A DNA stretch of 64,000 nt from Xenorhabdus hominickii (GTDB taxonomy: Bacteria > Pseudomonadota > Gammaproteobacteria > Enterobacterales > Enterobacteriaceae). The translations under genes and the position numbers were made by a program. The notes under the pieces were generated by a model that did not search any database, was not told the DNA's origin, and saw only the letters and a program-made list of their open reading frames with translations. Numbering within the stretch: position 1 is the first letter of the stretch; every line of letters starts with the position of its first letter. The DNA is taken from positions 186,001 through 250,000 of the forward strand of contig NZ_NJAI01000001.1 in assembly GCF_002632725.1 (NCBI RefSeq), in the 5' to 3' direction. Positions 26,235-36,287 of this stretch are shown here, piece by piece.

Positions 26235-28307
26235 ATGTCAATGAAAAAACACCTGACAAAGTTGCAGCAGGGACAATCCCTGCTGGAAAAAGGTAAACAG
26301 ACGGCAGGCCTGCTGGGGGGTAGCGGTGCCGCCGGCCTGATGAAGAAAGGGGGTCTGACGACATCCGGCGGTTTTGCCGGTCCGCCCGGCGGTGGTCAGG
26401 GTCTGGCACAGCAGGCGGCAGTCGGACACAATGCCGCCACCAAAGCCCTGCAAAAAGCCAGCCAGTTGCTGAATGGTGGCGACTCCCCCAGCGGCCTGCA
26501 ATTTACCCTGACGGCTGGCGGTCTGGCACCGGAGACCTTTGTCGTCACGGATTTTACCCTGAACGAACATTTTTCCCAGCCGTTCCAGCTGGAAGTCGGG
26601 CTGGCGAGTGCTGACCCGGCCATCGACTTTCCTGCGGTACTCGACCGCTCTGCTACCCTGACTATCACACAGGATGGGGTTGAAAGCCGGAGTATCACCG
26701 GTATCGTTGCCAGCTTTGAGCAGGGTAATACCGGATTGCACCAGACCACCTACCAGATGAGTATTCGCCCGGACCTGTGGCGCACCACGCTGCGTCAGAA
26801 TTCGCGTATTTTCCAGCAACTGAACATTGCGGCCATTATCACTACGATTCTGAAAGAGCACGGTATCCGTGATGTCGTCTTCAGCCTGCGCCATACCCAC
26901 CCGGAGCGGGAATTCTGTGTGCAATATCAGGAAAGTGATTTTGCCTTCCTGCAACGGCTGACCGCAGAAGAAGGTATTTTCTACTTTTTTGAATGCGGTA
27001 ACGGGCGTAATACGCTGGTGTTCGCCGATGATGCCGGCTCTGTGCCACCGGGCATTGTGCTGCCTTACCAGCCGGGTGACACCAGTACGCTGGGAGAGCC
27101 GGCAGTGAGCCACCTGACACACCGGGCACAGGTCCGCCCGGCACAGGTACAACTCAAAGACTACACCTTCAAGAATCCCGCATGGCCGGCCGAATTCAGC
27201 CAGCAGATGAAGGAAGACACGCTCCAGCAATTGTATTACGAACATTACGACTATCCGGGCCGTTTTAAGGATGAGGCACACGGTAAGGATTTTACCCGCT
27301 ACCGTCTGGAAGCACTGCGCAACAATGCCGTGACAGGACAAGGCCGTGGTCATGCAATTGCGATCCAACCGGGGCGGTTATTCACCCTGTACAACCACCC
27401 GCGTGAAGACCTGAACCAGTCCTGGCAGGTGGTGGGCGCCAGTCATGCCGGCAGCCAGCCTCAGGCACTCGAAACTGCTCACAGTGGTACAGGGACTACT
27501 CTGAACAGCCAGTTCCACTTTATCCGCCATAACCAGCACTGGCGTCCGGCACCGTTACCGAAACCGGTCATCGACGGCCCACAGATTGCCAAAGTCGTCG
27601 GCCCGGCCGGGGAAGAAATCTTCTGTGACCAGTACGGGCGTATCCATCTCCAGTTTCCGTGGGACCGCTACGGCAAGAGTGACGACCAGAGTTCCTGCTG
27701 GATACGGGTCACCCAGCCGTGGGCCGGTCAGGGCTGGGGGATGCTCGCTATCCCGCGTATCGGGCAGGAAGTCGTGGTGGATTTTCTGCATGGCGACCCG
27801 GATCAGCCCATCGTTACCGGCCGCACCTACCACGCGAGCAATATCCCGCCGGGCGGGCTGCCGGGCAGCAAAACCCAGATGGCCTTTCGTTCCAAGACCC
27901 ATAAAGGTGAGGGCTATAACGAACTGCTGTTCGAGGATGCCAAAGGCAGTGAGAAACTGTCACTGCACGCGCAGAAAGACATGGATACCACCGTCCTGAA
28001 TGACCGCAGTACCCGCGTAATGCACGACCATACCGAAAGTGTCGGCCACAATCAGGCTATCAGCGTACGGGCTGACCGGCATAAAGAAGTGGTCGGTATG
28101 GAAGTAAGCAGCATCGGGACACGGCAGGTCACCGTAGAAAAAACCAGCGTCCTCAGCGTCAAAGGACAAATTACTATTCAGTCTACCGAAAGCGGTATCA
28201 CCCTCGGCAACACCAAAGGGAGTATCGCGATTGATGCCGACGGCAATATCCATATTACCGGTAAGACCGTCATTGTGAACGGACAAGAGGTTATCACCCT
28301 GAACTGA
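26235..28307 (+). CDS. vgrG: Type VI secretion spike protein VgrG
   Basis: A 690-residue VgrG from the ATG at 26235 (AAGGA about ten bases upstream; the longer frame has no such site). Residues 1-90 are an unusual Gly/Ala/Gln-rich extension. Residues about 95-400 are the gp27-like part ('FTLNEHFSQPFQLEVGLASAD', 'FCVQYQESDFAFLQRLTAEE'). Residues about 440-560 are the gp5 OB fold ('EIFCDQYGRIHLQFPWDRYG', 'GQGWGMLAIPRIGQEVVVDF'). Residues 560-690 form the beta-helical needle. It forms the trimeric tip of the T6SS tube and carries the Rhs effector encoded downstream. It sits inside conjugation genes, and no structural T6SS genes are nearby, so it must use a chromosomal T6SS. Confidence 0.93.
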   Translation: MSMKKHLTKLQQGQSLLEKGKQTAGLLGGSGAAGLMKKGGLTTSGGFAGPPGGGQGLAQQAAVGHNAATKALQKASQLLNGGDSPSGLQFTLTAGGLAPETFVVTDFTLNEHFSQPFQLEVGLASADPAIDFPAVLDRSATLTITQDGVESRSITGIVASFEQGNTGLHQTTYQMSIRPDLWRTTLRQNSRIFQQLNIAAIITTILKEHGIRDVVFSLRHTHPEREFCVQYQESDFAFLQRLTAEEGIFYFFECGNGRNTLVFADDAGSVPPGIVLPYQPGDTSTLGEPAVSHLTHRAQVRPAQVQLKDYTFKNPAWPAEFSQQMKEDTLQQLYYEHYDYPGRFKDEAHGKDFTRYRLEALRNNAVTGQGRGHAIAIQPGRLFTLYNHPREDLNQSWQVVGASHAGSQPQALETAHSGTGTTLNSQFHFIRHNQHWRPAPLPKPVIDGPQIAKVVGPAGEEIFCDQYGRIHLQFPWDRYGKSDDQSSCWIRVTQPWAGQGWGMLAIPRIGQEVVVDFLHGDPDQPIVTGRTYHASNIPPGGLPGSKTQMAFRSKTHKGEGYNELLFEDAKGSEKLSLHAQKDMDTTVLNDRSTRVMHDHTESVGHNQAISVRADRHKEVVGMEVSSIGTRQVTVEKTSVLSVKGQITIQSTESGITLGNTKGSIAIDADGNIHITGKTVIVNGQEVITLN

Positions 28308-28411
28308 GTCCGGGCAGGCCAACTACAGACTGACACCTGCTCAGCCGTATTTTTACGGCGGGCTGAATATCGCTGAATATCAATGACGTAAAAAGAGTGA
28401 AAAGGAAAATC

Positions 28412-28831
28412 ATGAGCAAACAACCCTACCAGATGAACGAAGGTATCCTGACCCTGCCTACCGGCTGGCGTGATGAATCGATGCACGTGTTTGTGCTGCC
28501 GGATGACAGCGGTGTCAATCTGGTGATTAACCGCACCCCGGTGCCGGCAGGCACGGACAGCGATGCGTATTATGAACAGACACTGGCCCAGTTTGTCACC
28601 CACCTGCCGGGGTATCAGGAGCATCAGCGACTGCAAATGGAACTCAGCGGTGACACGGCGTGGCGGCTGGATTACCAATGGCAAAGCCCGGAGGGGGAAA
28701 TGCACCAGACAGTGGTGCTTCAAATCCGGGGCAGCCAGTTACTGGCATTTAACCTGACCTCACCACAACCCTTTAATACCGGGCAGCGGGCAGCCTTACT
28801 GGCCGTGGTGAGCAGTTTTCAGGCGGCATAA
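28412..28831 (+). CDS. Eag-type chaperone (DUF1795/DcrB-like) for the Rhs effector
   Basis: A 139-residue DUF1795 protein starting at 28412 (AAAGGA just upstream). Typical features are 'GILTLPTGWRDESMHVFVLP' and 'NLVINRTPVPAGTDSDAYYE'. Eag proteins bind the transmembrane helices and prePAAR region of T6SS effectors and load them on VgrG. It lies between vgrG and rhs, 12 bases from the latter, the standard order. Confidence 0.88.
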   Translation: MSKQPYQMNEGILTLPTGWRDESMHVFVLPDDSGVNLVINRTPVPAGTDSDAYYEQTLAQFVTHLPGYQEHQRLQMELSGDTAWRLDYQWQSPEGEMHQTVVLQIRGSQLLAFNLTSPQPFNTGQRAALLAVVSSFQAA

Positions 28832-28843
28832 GGAGAGGCTGAT

Positions 28844-31800
28844 ATGGGATTAGGTGATGAAATTATTACCCGGATTGCCCGGGTCGGGGCTACCCATGCC
28901 CGGCCGCCCCTGCCACCTGGTGGTGGGGCCAGAGGGCCGGCAGCCGCACGCCAGGGCGACCCCATCCAGCATAAGAGTTTCTTTGGTGCTCTGATGGGGG
29001 CGGTGGCCGGTGCCCTGATTGGTGCCGCGATTTTCGGGGCCGTGGGATTACTGGTTGCCGGCACCGGCGGGCTAGGGGCGACGCTGATTGTGGCGGCCGC
29101 CGGCAGCGGATTAACCTATCTGGCCAGCGATGCCATTGCGGCAGCCAGCTCGGCCGTCACGGACTTTATCGACAGCTTCGGCTCACCGGACGGCGTGCTG
29201 GACAGCGGCTCCGGTAACGTCCTCATTGAAGGCAAACCCGCGGCACGGGCTACAGTAGATATGGCTAAATGTAGCAAACACCCGGCACCGCCGCCCCTGA
29301 TAGCGCAGGGCAGTGAATCCGTGTTTATCAATGGTCAGCCTGCGGCGCGAGTCGGCGACAAGCTGGTCTGTGGGGCTGCCATCAAAGGGGGCGCGGGCAA
29401 AGTCTTTATCGGCTCCGGTCAGGGGACTTACCTCAAGGTTGAAGAAGAGTTCTCCGGCTGGCAGCGGGCATTACTGGTGGCGGTGGAATTTCTGGTGCCG
29501 CCGACCCGCGGGCTGCTCAAAGGCGTGGGTAAGCTGCTGACCAAAACCGGTCGGCAAGCAGTGCTGGCTGGCGCAAAGCTGGGGGCCAAAAAAGCCGGTC
29601 GTGCCCTGAAGGGCAGGCTGATTTGTGCCAAGGCCGCGTTTAAAGCCAATAAAGGGATGAAACGTTTCACTCAGGCCACCAAAAAATTCTTCACAGGTGA
29701 CCCGATAGACGTGACCACCGGCAGCCTGTTTGACCAGCGCACCGAATTTGAACTGGGCCAGACAATACCCCTGACCTTTACCCGCAGTTGGTCACCGGGA
29801 AGGCGGGGCCTGCTTGGCGAAAACTGGCTGGACAACTTCTCCGAGGCCATTATCGTGACCGGCGACCGGGTGGAAATCCTGACACTGGAAGGGGCCTCCC
29901 TGCATTTCGCCCTGCCCCACAGCGTTGACCACAGTATCAACCCGGAGCACCCGGAGTTTACCCTGAGCCGGCAAAAACAGGGTTTCGTTCTGAGCGAGCG
30001 CAATCATCCGGTTCGCAGATACTTCACCCGGTTAGCACTCACAGAAGAAAATACGGTACAACGCTGGTTACTCACTGAACACCGTGATCGCAATGGCAAT
30101 ACCGTGCGTTTTCACTATAACGATCCCCATCAACTGGAAAAAGTCACTCACAGCGACGGTCCGGAGCTGATATTACTCTACCGTGATGATGGTCTGCTGG
30201 CCGACATTCGCCGCATAGACAATGGTCTCAGTGACGTGTTGGTGCGCTATGACTACCACGACAATGGCTGGCTGGCGGAAGCGGACAGTACCCAGCAATT
30301 TCACCTGTTCTATGAATACAATGCACAGGGGCTGATTAGCCGCTGGTCGGATGGCGACCAGACAGCCGTGGATTATGTGTATGATGCCCAGGGACGCTGC
30401 ATTGAAAGTGTCGGTAGCGGAGGCTATTACCCCGTCCGGCTGGACTATGAAGCCGGTATTACCCGTTCCACCACGCCACAAGGGCATACCACTACCTGGC
30501 ATTATAACGCCGGACAGCAGGTCACGCAGGTCGAAACCCCGTGCGGTCACGTTACCCGGTATGAGTATGATGACTGGGGCAATCTGCAACGGCAGATCCT
30601 GCCGGAAGGACAGGTTCTGCAACTGGACTATCTGGCGGATACCGGACTGGTTACCGCATTTACCGATACCGGCGGTGCGGTGTGGCAGTATCACTACGAT
30701 GAGGCTGACCGGTTGACCAGCATGACTGACCCGCTTAGGAGAGTCTGGTGGCAGCAATACGATGATAAGGGCCAGGCTGAATGTTTTATTGCCCCGGACG
30801 GCAGCAAAACCACCCTGACCCGCAATGCGTTCGGGCTGGTGACGAAGGCCGAAGATGAAGAAGGTAATCAACGAAGCTGGGAATACGATGACCATCAGCG
30901 GCTGACCCGGCTGTTTGACGAAGAAAACCGCAGCCTACGGTTGGGATACGACAGCCATGACCGGTTACAGCGACTATCATCAGGCGGCGGAGCCTTATGG
31001 TTGTGGCAATATGACCGCCATCACCGTGTTGCTTTAAGTGACCGCCCTAACAACAGTCTTGAGCGCTTCCGACATGACCGCCACGGCAACCTGACCCGGT
31101 GGACAGATGCCCGGGGCGTGGAATGGCAGATTGAATACGGGCCGTTTGACCTGCCGGTTAGTCGGCTCGATGGAGAAGGTCATCGCTGGCAGTATCGTTA
31201 CGATTTAGACAGCCTGCAATTACGGGAAGTGATTAACCCGCAAGGAGAAAGCTATTGTTATCAGCTGGATGCCGACGGGCAGGTGACCACGGAGACTGAT
31301 TACGCCGGTACGCAGTGGCATTATGCCTATGACGGCAATGGCAACTGCACGGAAAAACGGGATGCGCTGAATAACATCACCCGCTATGACTATGATGCCA
31401 GCGGGCAGATGACCGCGATGCACACTCCCGAAGGCATGACCACCTACAGTTACGATATTCTGGGACGTTTACTGGAAGTCATTACTCCCGATAATACACC
31501 ACTGACGTTCGAATACGATGATAAAGATCGCATCGTGAAAGAAACACAGGCACATGGCGACATCCAGCGTAATTACCCGGACAGCATCACCGTCGAAAGA
31601 ACACTTATCACAACAAATAATCAGGTCTGGCAGGCAAAAACCGAAGCCAATAAAGTCGGCGAACTGCGGAAAATCAGTTTCAGCGGTGAACATACACTCA
31701 GACTTGAACGAGACGACGACGGCCATGAATGGCATCGCCAATCAGATAAAGGTTTTATTCTGCGGCAGGAACACTCATTGATGGGGCAACTGACCGCTCA

Positions 31801-33211
31801 GCGTGCCGGACGCAATACCGAGTTTTTTGAAGCCCATGAAGTGGCGGATATTCCCCAACCGACACTGGCTGGACTGGATCGGGAATATCGCTACGATGCG
31901 GCACTCAATCTGGTGGCCGCAAACGATGAACGGCAGTGGCTGCGTTATGTAGTCAACGGCAACGGTCAAGTGACTTCGGTCAGCGACTGGAACCGCTTGC
32001 AGGAACATTATCAATATGATGCCTCCGGTTACCCAGCACGTCGTTTTGACGGTTTGCACGACATTGACGGGGAACGTCTTTACCAGAAAGGCCACCGGTT
32101 ACGCCAGCTCGGTCAGCATTTATTTGAGTATGATGATGCTGGTCGCATGACCGCTATGCAGCTCTGGCAGGCAGGTCACCGCGCTCAGCTCACCAAGTTC
32201 CGCTGGAACAGTCAAAATCAGCTTATCGGGGTACAGACCCCGGGCGGCCAGCAGTGGAACTACCGCTATGATGCCTTTGGACGGCGCACGGAGAAAGTCT
32301 GTGAACCGACCGGCATGCGCACCACCTATCTGTGGGACGGGGATGTACCGGTGGAAATCCGTGAATACCGGCACCACCGGTTGTACAGTATCCGGCATCT
32401 GGTATTTGACGGTTGGCAGCTGCTGGCGCAACAAATCCAGTTCTTCACCCCCGACCCAGACAACCGCAGTGAATTGCTGGCGGAGGAAGTGCAAACGCAA
32501 TATGCCGTGTGTGCTCCAACAAGAGAACCGCTGGCACTGTTTAATCCGCAAGGTCACCGTGTCTGGCGTCAGCCACCTCAAAGCCTATACGGGATACGAC
32601 TGAAAGTCGCAGGTGAAAATGCACAGTACAATCCGGGTCAACAGTTCGCCGGCCAGTGGCTGGATGAAGAGAGCGGGCTGGTCTACAATCGGTTCAGGTA
32701 TTATTCGCCTGTTGCGGGGCAGTATCTGACGCCGGATCCGATTGGGCTGACAGGAGGTGAGAACCCCTATAGTTATGTTCATAATCCCACAGGATGGATT
32801 GATCCGCTTGGTCTTTCCACATGTTCAGACGCCAAAATATTAGCAGAAAATTTAGGTGCTAAACCTAACTTGGGAGGTCAACATGATGCACATCATATTG
32901 TTATGTCTAATGCTAAAGATAAGAGAATGCAAGAACTTCGGGACCTGATGGACTCTTTAGATATTAATATTAATGATAAAAGAAATGGTATTTGGTTACC
33001 AAATACGGGTAAGGACAGGGTTCCTAGTGCAAAAACAACAGCACATAAAGGTAATGGGGTGCATGGCAATTCTTATAAACAACATGTTTATGATAGCCTA
33101 ATAAACAGTAAAACAGATAAAGAATTTTTTGCTGCTCTTAAAGTTCTAAAAGATGAATTGGCTAACGGTAAAGTTTTTCAGTTGGCTAGTGGAAAATGGC
33201 CAACGCCTTAA
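28844..33211 (+). CDS. Rhs toxin with PAAR domain and C-terminal AHH nuclease
   Basis: A 1,455-residue polymorphic toxin with AAGGAG before the start. Order: prePAAR-like N-terminus; hydrophobic helices (about residues 45-90, 'ALMGAVAGALIGAAIFGAVG'); PAAR motifs ('SGNVLIEGKPAARATVDMAK', 'SVFINGQPAARVGDKLVCG'); YD-repeat shell (about 300-1290); then the core-ending signature 'YLTPDPIGLTGGENPYSYVH' and 'PTGWIDPLGLS' (about 1296-1325). The 130-residue tip has 'HDAHHIVMSN' (about 1346) and 'HGNSYKQHVYD', the AHH family of HNH-like nucleases. The DNA becomes abruptly AT-rich exactly after 'DPLGLS', as expected when toxin tips are exchanged. It is delivered on VgrG and should degrade nucleic acid in rival cells. 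Confidence 0.93.
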   Translation: MGLGDEIITRIARVGATHARPPLPPGGGARGPAAARQGDPIQHKSFFGALMGAVAGALIGAAIFGAVGLLVAGTGGLGATLIVAAAGSGLTYLASDAIAAASSAVTDFIDSFGSPDGVLDSGSGNVLIEGKPAARATVDMAKCSKHPAPPPLIAQGSESVFINGQPAARVGDKLVCGAAIKGGAGKVFIGSGQGTYLKVEEEFSGWQRALLVAVEFLVPPTRGLLKGVGKLLTKTGRQAVLAGAKLGAKKAGRALKGRLICAKAAFKANKGMKRFTQATKKFFTGDPIDVTTGSLFDQRTEFELGQTIPLTFTRSWSPGRRGLLGENWLDNFSEAIIVTGDRVEILTLEGASLHFALPHSVDHSINPEHPEFTLSRQKQGFVLSERNHPVRRYFTRLALTEENTVQRWLLTEHRDRNGNTVRFHYNDPHQLEKVTHSDGPELILLYRDDGLLADIRRIDNGLSDVLVRYDYHDNGWLAEADSTQQFHLFYEYNAQGLISRWSDGDQTAVDYVYDAQGRCIESVGSGGYYPVRLDYEAGITRSTTPQGHTTTWHYNAGQQVTQVETPCGHVTRYEYDDWGNLQRQILPEGQVLQLDYLADTGLVTAFTDTGGAVWQYHYDEADRLTSMTDPLRRVWWQQYDDKGQAECFIAPDGSKTTLTRNAFGLVTKAEDEEGNQRSWEYDDHQRLTRLFDEENRSLRLGYDSHDRLQRLSSGGGALWLWQYDRHHRVALSDRPNNSLERFRHDRHGNLTRWTDARGVEWQIEYGPFDLPVSRLDGEGHRWQYRYDLDSLQLREVINPQGESYCYQLDADGQVTTETDYAGTQWHYAYDGNGNCTEKRDALNNITRYDYDASGQMTAMHTPEGMTTYSYDILGRLLEVITPDNTPLTFEYDDKDRIVKETQAHGDIQRNYPDSITVERTLITTNNQVWQAKTEANKVGELRKISFSGEHTLRLERDDDGHEWHRQSDKGFILRQEHSLMGQLTAQRAGRNTEFFEAHEVADIPQPTLAGLDREYRYDAALNLVAANDERQWLRYVVNGNGQVTSVSDWNRLQEHYQYDASGYPARRFDGLHDIDGERLYQKGHRLRQLGQHLFEYDDAGRMTAMQLWQAGHRAQLTKFRWNSQNQLIGVQTPGGQQWNYRYDAFGRRTEKVCEPTGMRTTYLWDGDVPVEIREYRHHRLYSIRHLVFDGWQLLAQQIQFFTPDPDNRSELLAEEVQTQYAVCAPTREPLALFNPQGHRVWRQPPQSLYGIRLKVAGENAQYNPGQQFAGQWLDEESGLVYNRFRYYSPVAGQYLTPDPIGLTGGENPYSYVHNPTGWIDPLGLSTCSDAKILAENLGAKPNLGGQHDAHHIVMSNAKDKRMQELRDLMDSLDININDKRNGIWLPNTGKDRVPSAKTTAHKGNGVHGNSYKQHVYDSLINSKTDKEFFAALKVLKDELANGKVFQLASGKWPTP

Positions 33212-33226
33212 TATACAGGACAGAAT

Positions 33227-33844
33227 ATGGAAACATTGATCAAGACAATGAATAACCATCTTACTAAGTTAAAGGAAGAGTTACTTTCAACGGCAGAGTT
33301 AGATGAAAAAATAAACAATGGTAGCTTTGGTGATACAGTTTTATCTTGGTCTAAATCCAGAGCTTATGGTGTCATTCCCTTTTATAGTGAGCTGACAGGC
33401 TATAGTTCTGATAGCATGCTAAAAAGAGAGCCTAAAAACAAAAAAAATGCTTACTGTTACATTGGTAATGGTAATATAGATAAAATTATCAGATATAATA
33501 CGCGTTCAGAGATTGAAGATATTGAATATATTATCAGAACCAATAATGAAGTGTTCAGTATACTGAAAGATTTTCGAGGAGATTTTAGGTCTCTGACAAA
33601 ATTAATTTTGGATGATCAGGGAAAGAATCAAGAATGCTATCGAGTAGATGATGATGGCGATTTTTTTGGTTATCATTATATTTATAATGATGATGTTATT
33701 TCTGAAATAATATCCATGACACATTATAATATAAACGCATGCAACTCTATTTATTTAGAATATGATGATACTAAAAACTTAGAAGGCATATATTTTAAAA
33801 ACAAAGGTGAAAAAGTATATATATACTCTATAAATAAACGGTAA
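33227..33844 (+). CDS. Putative immunity protein for the Rhs-AHH nuclease
   Basis: A 205-residue acidic, cytoplasmic protein with no family I recognise. It starts 15 bases after the rhs stop, has the same low GC as the toxin tip and precedes a strong terminator, which is the position of a cognate immunity gene. Visible features are only compositional: many Asp, Glu, Asn and Tyr ('VDDDGDFFGYHYIYNDD'). Confidence 0.7.
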   Translation: METLIKTMNNHLTKLKEELLSTAELDEKINNGSFGDTVLSWSKSRAYGVIPFYSELTGYSSDSMLKREPKNKKNAYCYIGNGNIDKIIRYNTRSEIEDIEYIIRTNNEVFSILKDFRGDFRSLTKLILDDQGKNQECYRVDDDGDFFGYHYIYNDDVISEIISMTHYNINACNSIYLEYDDTKNLEGIYFKNKGEKVYIYSINKR

Positions 33845-33930
33845 TGAAAGTAGCTAGATATGTGAGCATGATATAGCTAGAAAAACTCTACTTAGGCTAA
33901 GTCACATATCAAATATAGTCATAGATTTTG

Positions 33931-33969
33931 AAAAAAGCCGGAAAGAACCACATTATTTTCCGGCTTTTT
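33931..33969. terminator. Bidirectional terminator after the Rhs immunity gene
   Basis: AAAAAGCCGGAAA pairs perfectly with TTTCCGGCTTTTT around a 12-base loop. This is a strong symmetric terminator closing the vgrG-eag-rhs-immunity operon. Confidence 0.85.
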
Positions 33970-33989
33970 CATCATCATATTACTTTGTA

Positions 33990-34248
33990 ACCCTCAAGGC
34001 TGTATTCATATAACAAGTGAATTATATTATGAGTCCTAACCACGATCATAAGTTTTGAAAAAGACAACAATACATGATAATCCAATCTAAAATGAAATAA
34101 CCTTTCCGAAATGGCAATGGAGCCTTAGGAGGGGCTTGGAAAGGAGACCCTAGAAATATTGTATTCCCACTAAATGGTAAAAACCCTGATGACGTAGACA
34201 ATAATTTATTTATTTATTTATTTATTTATTAATCAATCTTGGATTCGC
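33990..34248 (+). pseudogene. Truncated copy of the downstream 36992 gene start, with ORF remnant
   Basis: Bases 34036-34115 match the region upstream of and across the start at 36955-37030 at about 80 percent ('TAACCAC.ATCATA', 'ACAATACATGATAA', 'CCTTTCC' shared), but the frame stops after eight codons. A second frame then reads 'GGAWKGDPRNIVFPLNGKNP' up to a four-base repeat tract. This is the debris of an earlier effector or immunity cassette left before the IS30-family insertion. Confidence 0.55.
34204..34231 (+). repeat. ATTT tetranucleotide repeat
   Basis: Six tandem ATTT units plus a partial one lie immediately upstream of the IS30-family element, in the tail of the remnant reading frame. 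Gain or loss of a unit would shift that frame. Confidence 0.9.
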
Positions 34249-34250
34249 CT

Positions 34251-35307
34251 AATAAGTGCAATTTTTAAGAAAGGCGGTCAGTTGCTATAGTAGGCATCTT
34301 TCTCGCCAAAGGAAAATGCACTATGGCCTATACACAACTGACCGAAATAGAAAGATACCAGATTTTTAGTTTAAAAGAAGCCGGTTTTACACAACGCTTT
34401 ATCGCAACGTCTCTTAATAGAAATCCATCAACAATTAGCCGGGAATTGAGACGAAACCAGGAAGACGAGAAATACTGCCCTAAACAGGCTCAACTTAAAG
34501 CCTCAGAGCGCCGTCATGCCGCGATAAAAGCCGTAAAAGTGACACCTGAGATCGTCAAATTGATTAAACAGTTAACTTGGCAAGATTTGAGTCCTAAACA
34601 AACCGTTGGTTATCTCAAAAGGGAAAATATCATCTCTTTGCATCATGAAACAGTTTATAGATTGATTTATAAAGATAAAGTGAATGGTGGTGACTTATGC
34701 CAGAATCTCAGGATAGCTAAAAAACCATATCGTAAACGCTACGGAAGTGATGAACACCGAGGAAAAATCAAAAACCGAGTCAGTATTGAAAAACGTCCAA
34801 AATGTGTTGATAAAAAGCAGCGTATTGGTGATTGGGAAGGCGATACTATTGTTGGCAAAGATCATAAAAGTGCATTATTGACCTTAGTTGAACGAAAATC
34901 GCTATTTACTCTCATCATTAAACTGGAAGATAAAACAGCAAAAGGCGTTGCAAAAGCGGCAACAAGACACTTATCTGGGATAAAAAACAAAGTTAAAACA
35001 ATTACCTTTGATAACGGACTGGAGTTTGCTGAACATGCTCTTATCAGTAAAAATTTAGAGGCAAAAATTTATTTTGCTCACCCGTATTCCCCTTGGGAAA
35101 GAGGAATAAATGAGAACACAAATGGATTAATCAGAGATTACTTCCCAAAGGGAACTGATTTTAATCAGGTATCAGAGCGAGAGGTGAATCTTGTGGCAAA
35201 CCGATTAAATAATCGTCCTCGTAAAACGAGGAATTACAAAACACCGAATGAATTATTTAAAGGAATATCAACTCATTTACTTCGTTTATAACGGTGTTGC
35301 ACTTATT
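34251..35307 (+). mobile_element. IS30-family insertion sequence
   Basis: About 1.06 kb. Terminal inverted repeats share AATAAGTGCAA at 34251-34261 and its complement TTGCACTTATT at 35297-35307; the full repeats are probably longer and imperfect. It contains one transposase gene in one orientation. I could not identify a target duplication with confidence. It lies inside the T6SS cargo between immunity-type genes. Confidence 0.75.
34323..35291 (+). CDS. IS30-family transposase
   Basis: A 322-residue transposase of usual size. N-terminal HTH ('TEIERYQIFSLKEAGFTQRF', 'RNPSTISRELRRN') binds the ends. The DDE core shows Asp in 'IGDWEGDTIVG', Asp in 'TITFDNGLEFA' and Glu in 'WERGINENTNGLIRDYFP'. 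It is intact and so probably active. Start ATG follows AAAGGA. Confidence 0.93.
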   Translation: MAYTQLTEIERYQIFSLKEAGFTQRFIATSLNRNPSTISRELRRNQEDEKYCPKQAQLKASERRHAAIKAVKVTPEIVKLIKQLTWQDLSPKQTVGYLKRENIISLHHETVYRLIYKDKVNGGDLCQNLRIAKKPYRKRYGSDEHRGKIKNRVSIEKRPKCVDKKQRIGDWEGDTIVGKDHKSALLTLVERKSLFTLIIKLEDKTAKGVAKAATRHLSGIKNKVKTITFDNGLEFAEHALISKNLEAKIYFAHPYSPWERGINENTNGLIRDYFPKGTDFNQVSEREVNLVANRLNNRPRKTRNYKTPNELFKGISTHLLRL

Positions 35308-35435
35308 ATGTGAATGCAAGAATGATATGAATATATCCAGGAAAAGGTCGCCTAATTGACAGGGAAGAAACAATAAGGCAATTACAGCTGAAAAAATGTA
35401 AAGCTAAATAAATTTAATTACTCCAAGAGATTAAC

Positions 35436-36035
35436 ATGAAAAAATTAGAAAAAGCGTTAAGTGAACTAGTTAATATTCACAAAAATTTTACTCTTCAGGG
35501 TAAATTCGAAGAAAGTTATGATACCAATCAAACATGGCCTGATTATATTAAAATATCTAAAGAAATTTCATTCTTATTTGAAAATTTTTTTCCTATAGAT
35601 ATAGAAATCGAAACTGGATTTGCTCCAATCAAGCTTTTTAATTTTGATGAGATTGAGGAAGCTCAATATGGATATTGCTGGATAAAAAACTCAGATAAGA
35701 TAACAAAAAATCCTAATTGGCCAGATAATAATTTGGTATTCATGGATGATATTGGTGGGGGAAAACCAATCATTGCCTTATTAGATACTCAAGATACTCC
35801 TGTTTACGCTAACTATGATTCTGGAAGACCATTTAAAATATCTGATTCGTTGGCCGATTTTTTCTTATCTCTATCAAAACTAATTGAAATAGTGTATGGT
35901 GAATTTGACATTTTTGAAATTTGTGATGAAGATGATGAACTGAAAACAGAGTTTATTGAAATGATTACCAAGGAAATTGAACCATTAATAGGTTCAGACA
36001 ATTTTGTAAATTTCTTTGACTATTTTTATGGATAA
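35436..36035 (+). CDS. SUKH/SMI1-KNR4-like immunity protein
   Basis: A 199-residue acidic protein. The pattern 'NLVFMDDIGGGKPIIALLDT' followed by 'VYANYDSGRPFKISDSLADF' and 'FFLSLSKLIEIVYG' is typical of the SUKH (SMI1/KNR4) superfamily, a common immunity fold for nuclease and other polymorphic toxins. AT-rich; alone between the IS30-family element and a terminator. No matching toxin is adjacent, so it may be an orphan immunity gene from a lost Rhs tip. Confidence 0.65.
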   Translation: MKKLEKALSELVNIHKNFTLQGKFEESYDTNQTWPDYIKISKEISFLFENFFPIDIEIETGFAPIKLFNFDEIEEAQYGYCWIKNSDKITKNPNWPDNNLVFMDDIGGGKPIIALLDTQDTPVYANYDSGRPFKISDSLADFFLSLSKLIEIVYGEFDIFEICDEDDELKTEFIEMITKEIEPLIGSDNFVNFFDYFYG

Positions 36036-36064
36036 TAAATTCAATTCCGTATAATAACTTCATA

Positions 36065-36100
36065 AAAAAACCGGCAAGATCCGCTGTTCTTCCGGTTTTT
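36065..36100. terminator. Terminator after the SUKH-like gene
   Basis: AAAAACCGG pairs with CCGGTTTTT across a 17-base loop; it is symmetric and can act in both directions. Confidence 0.75.
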
Positions 36101-36287
36101 AATCATCATCCTAATTTATAATCCCCATCAGTTCCTATTCAGCAGAATACCTCCATTACCAAAGGTAAAAGGTGTTGAAAAATAAAATTATTCAGTAAAT
36201 TATTGCAAAAAATGGTTGCTATACTGCATAACGGATAATATAGGGAGAGTTCTGGAAATACATATAAAGGCGATAAATAGGTGACAT

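Noticed and set aside
26238-27368. 376-aa reverse frame across vgrG
   Set aside because: It is the antisense shadow of a clear vgrG with high GC; no start signal or family pattern.
30173-30895. 240-aa reverse frame inside the rhs gene
   Set aside because: Shadow frame of the YD-repeat region.
34204-34231. CRISPR or satellite array
   Set aside because: It is a four-base microsatellite of six units; no spacer-repeat pattern exists anywhere in the window that I can see.
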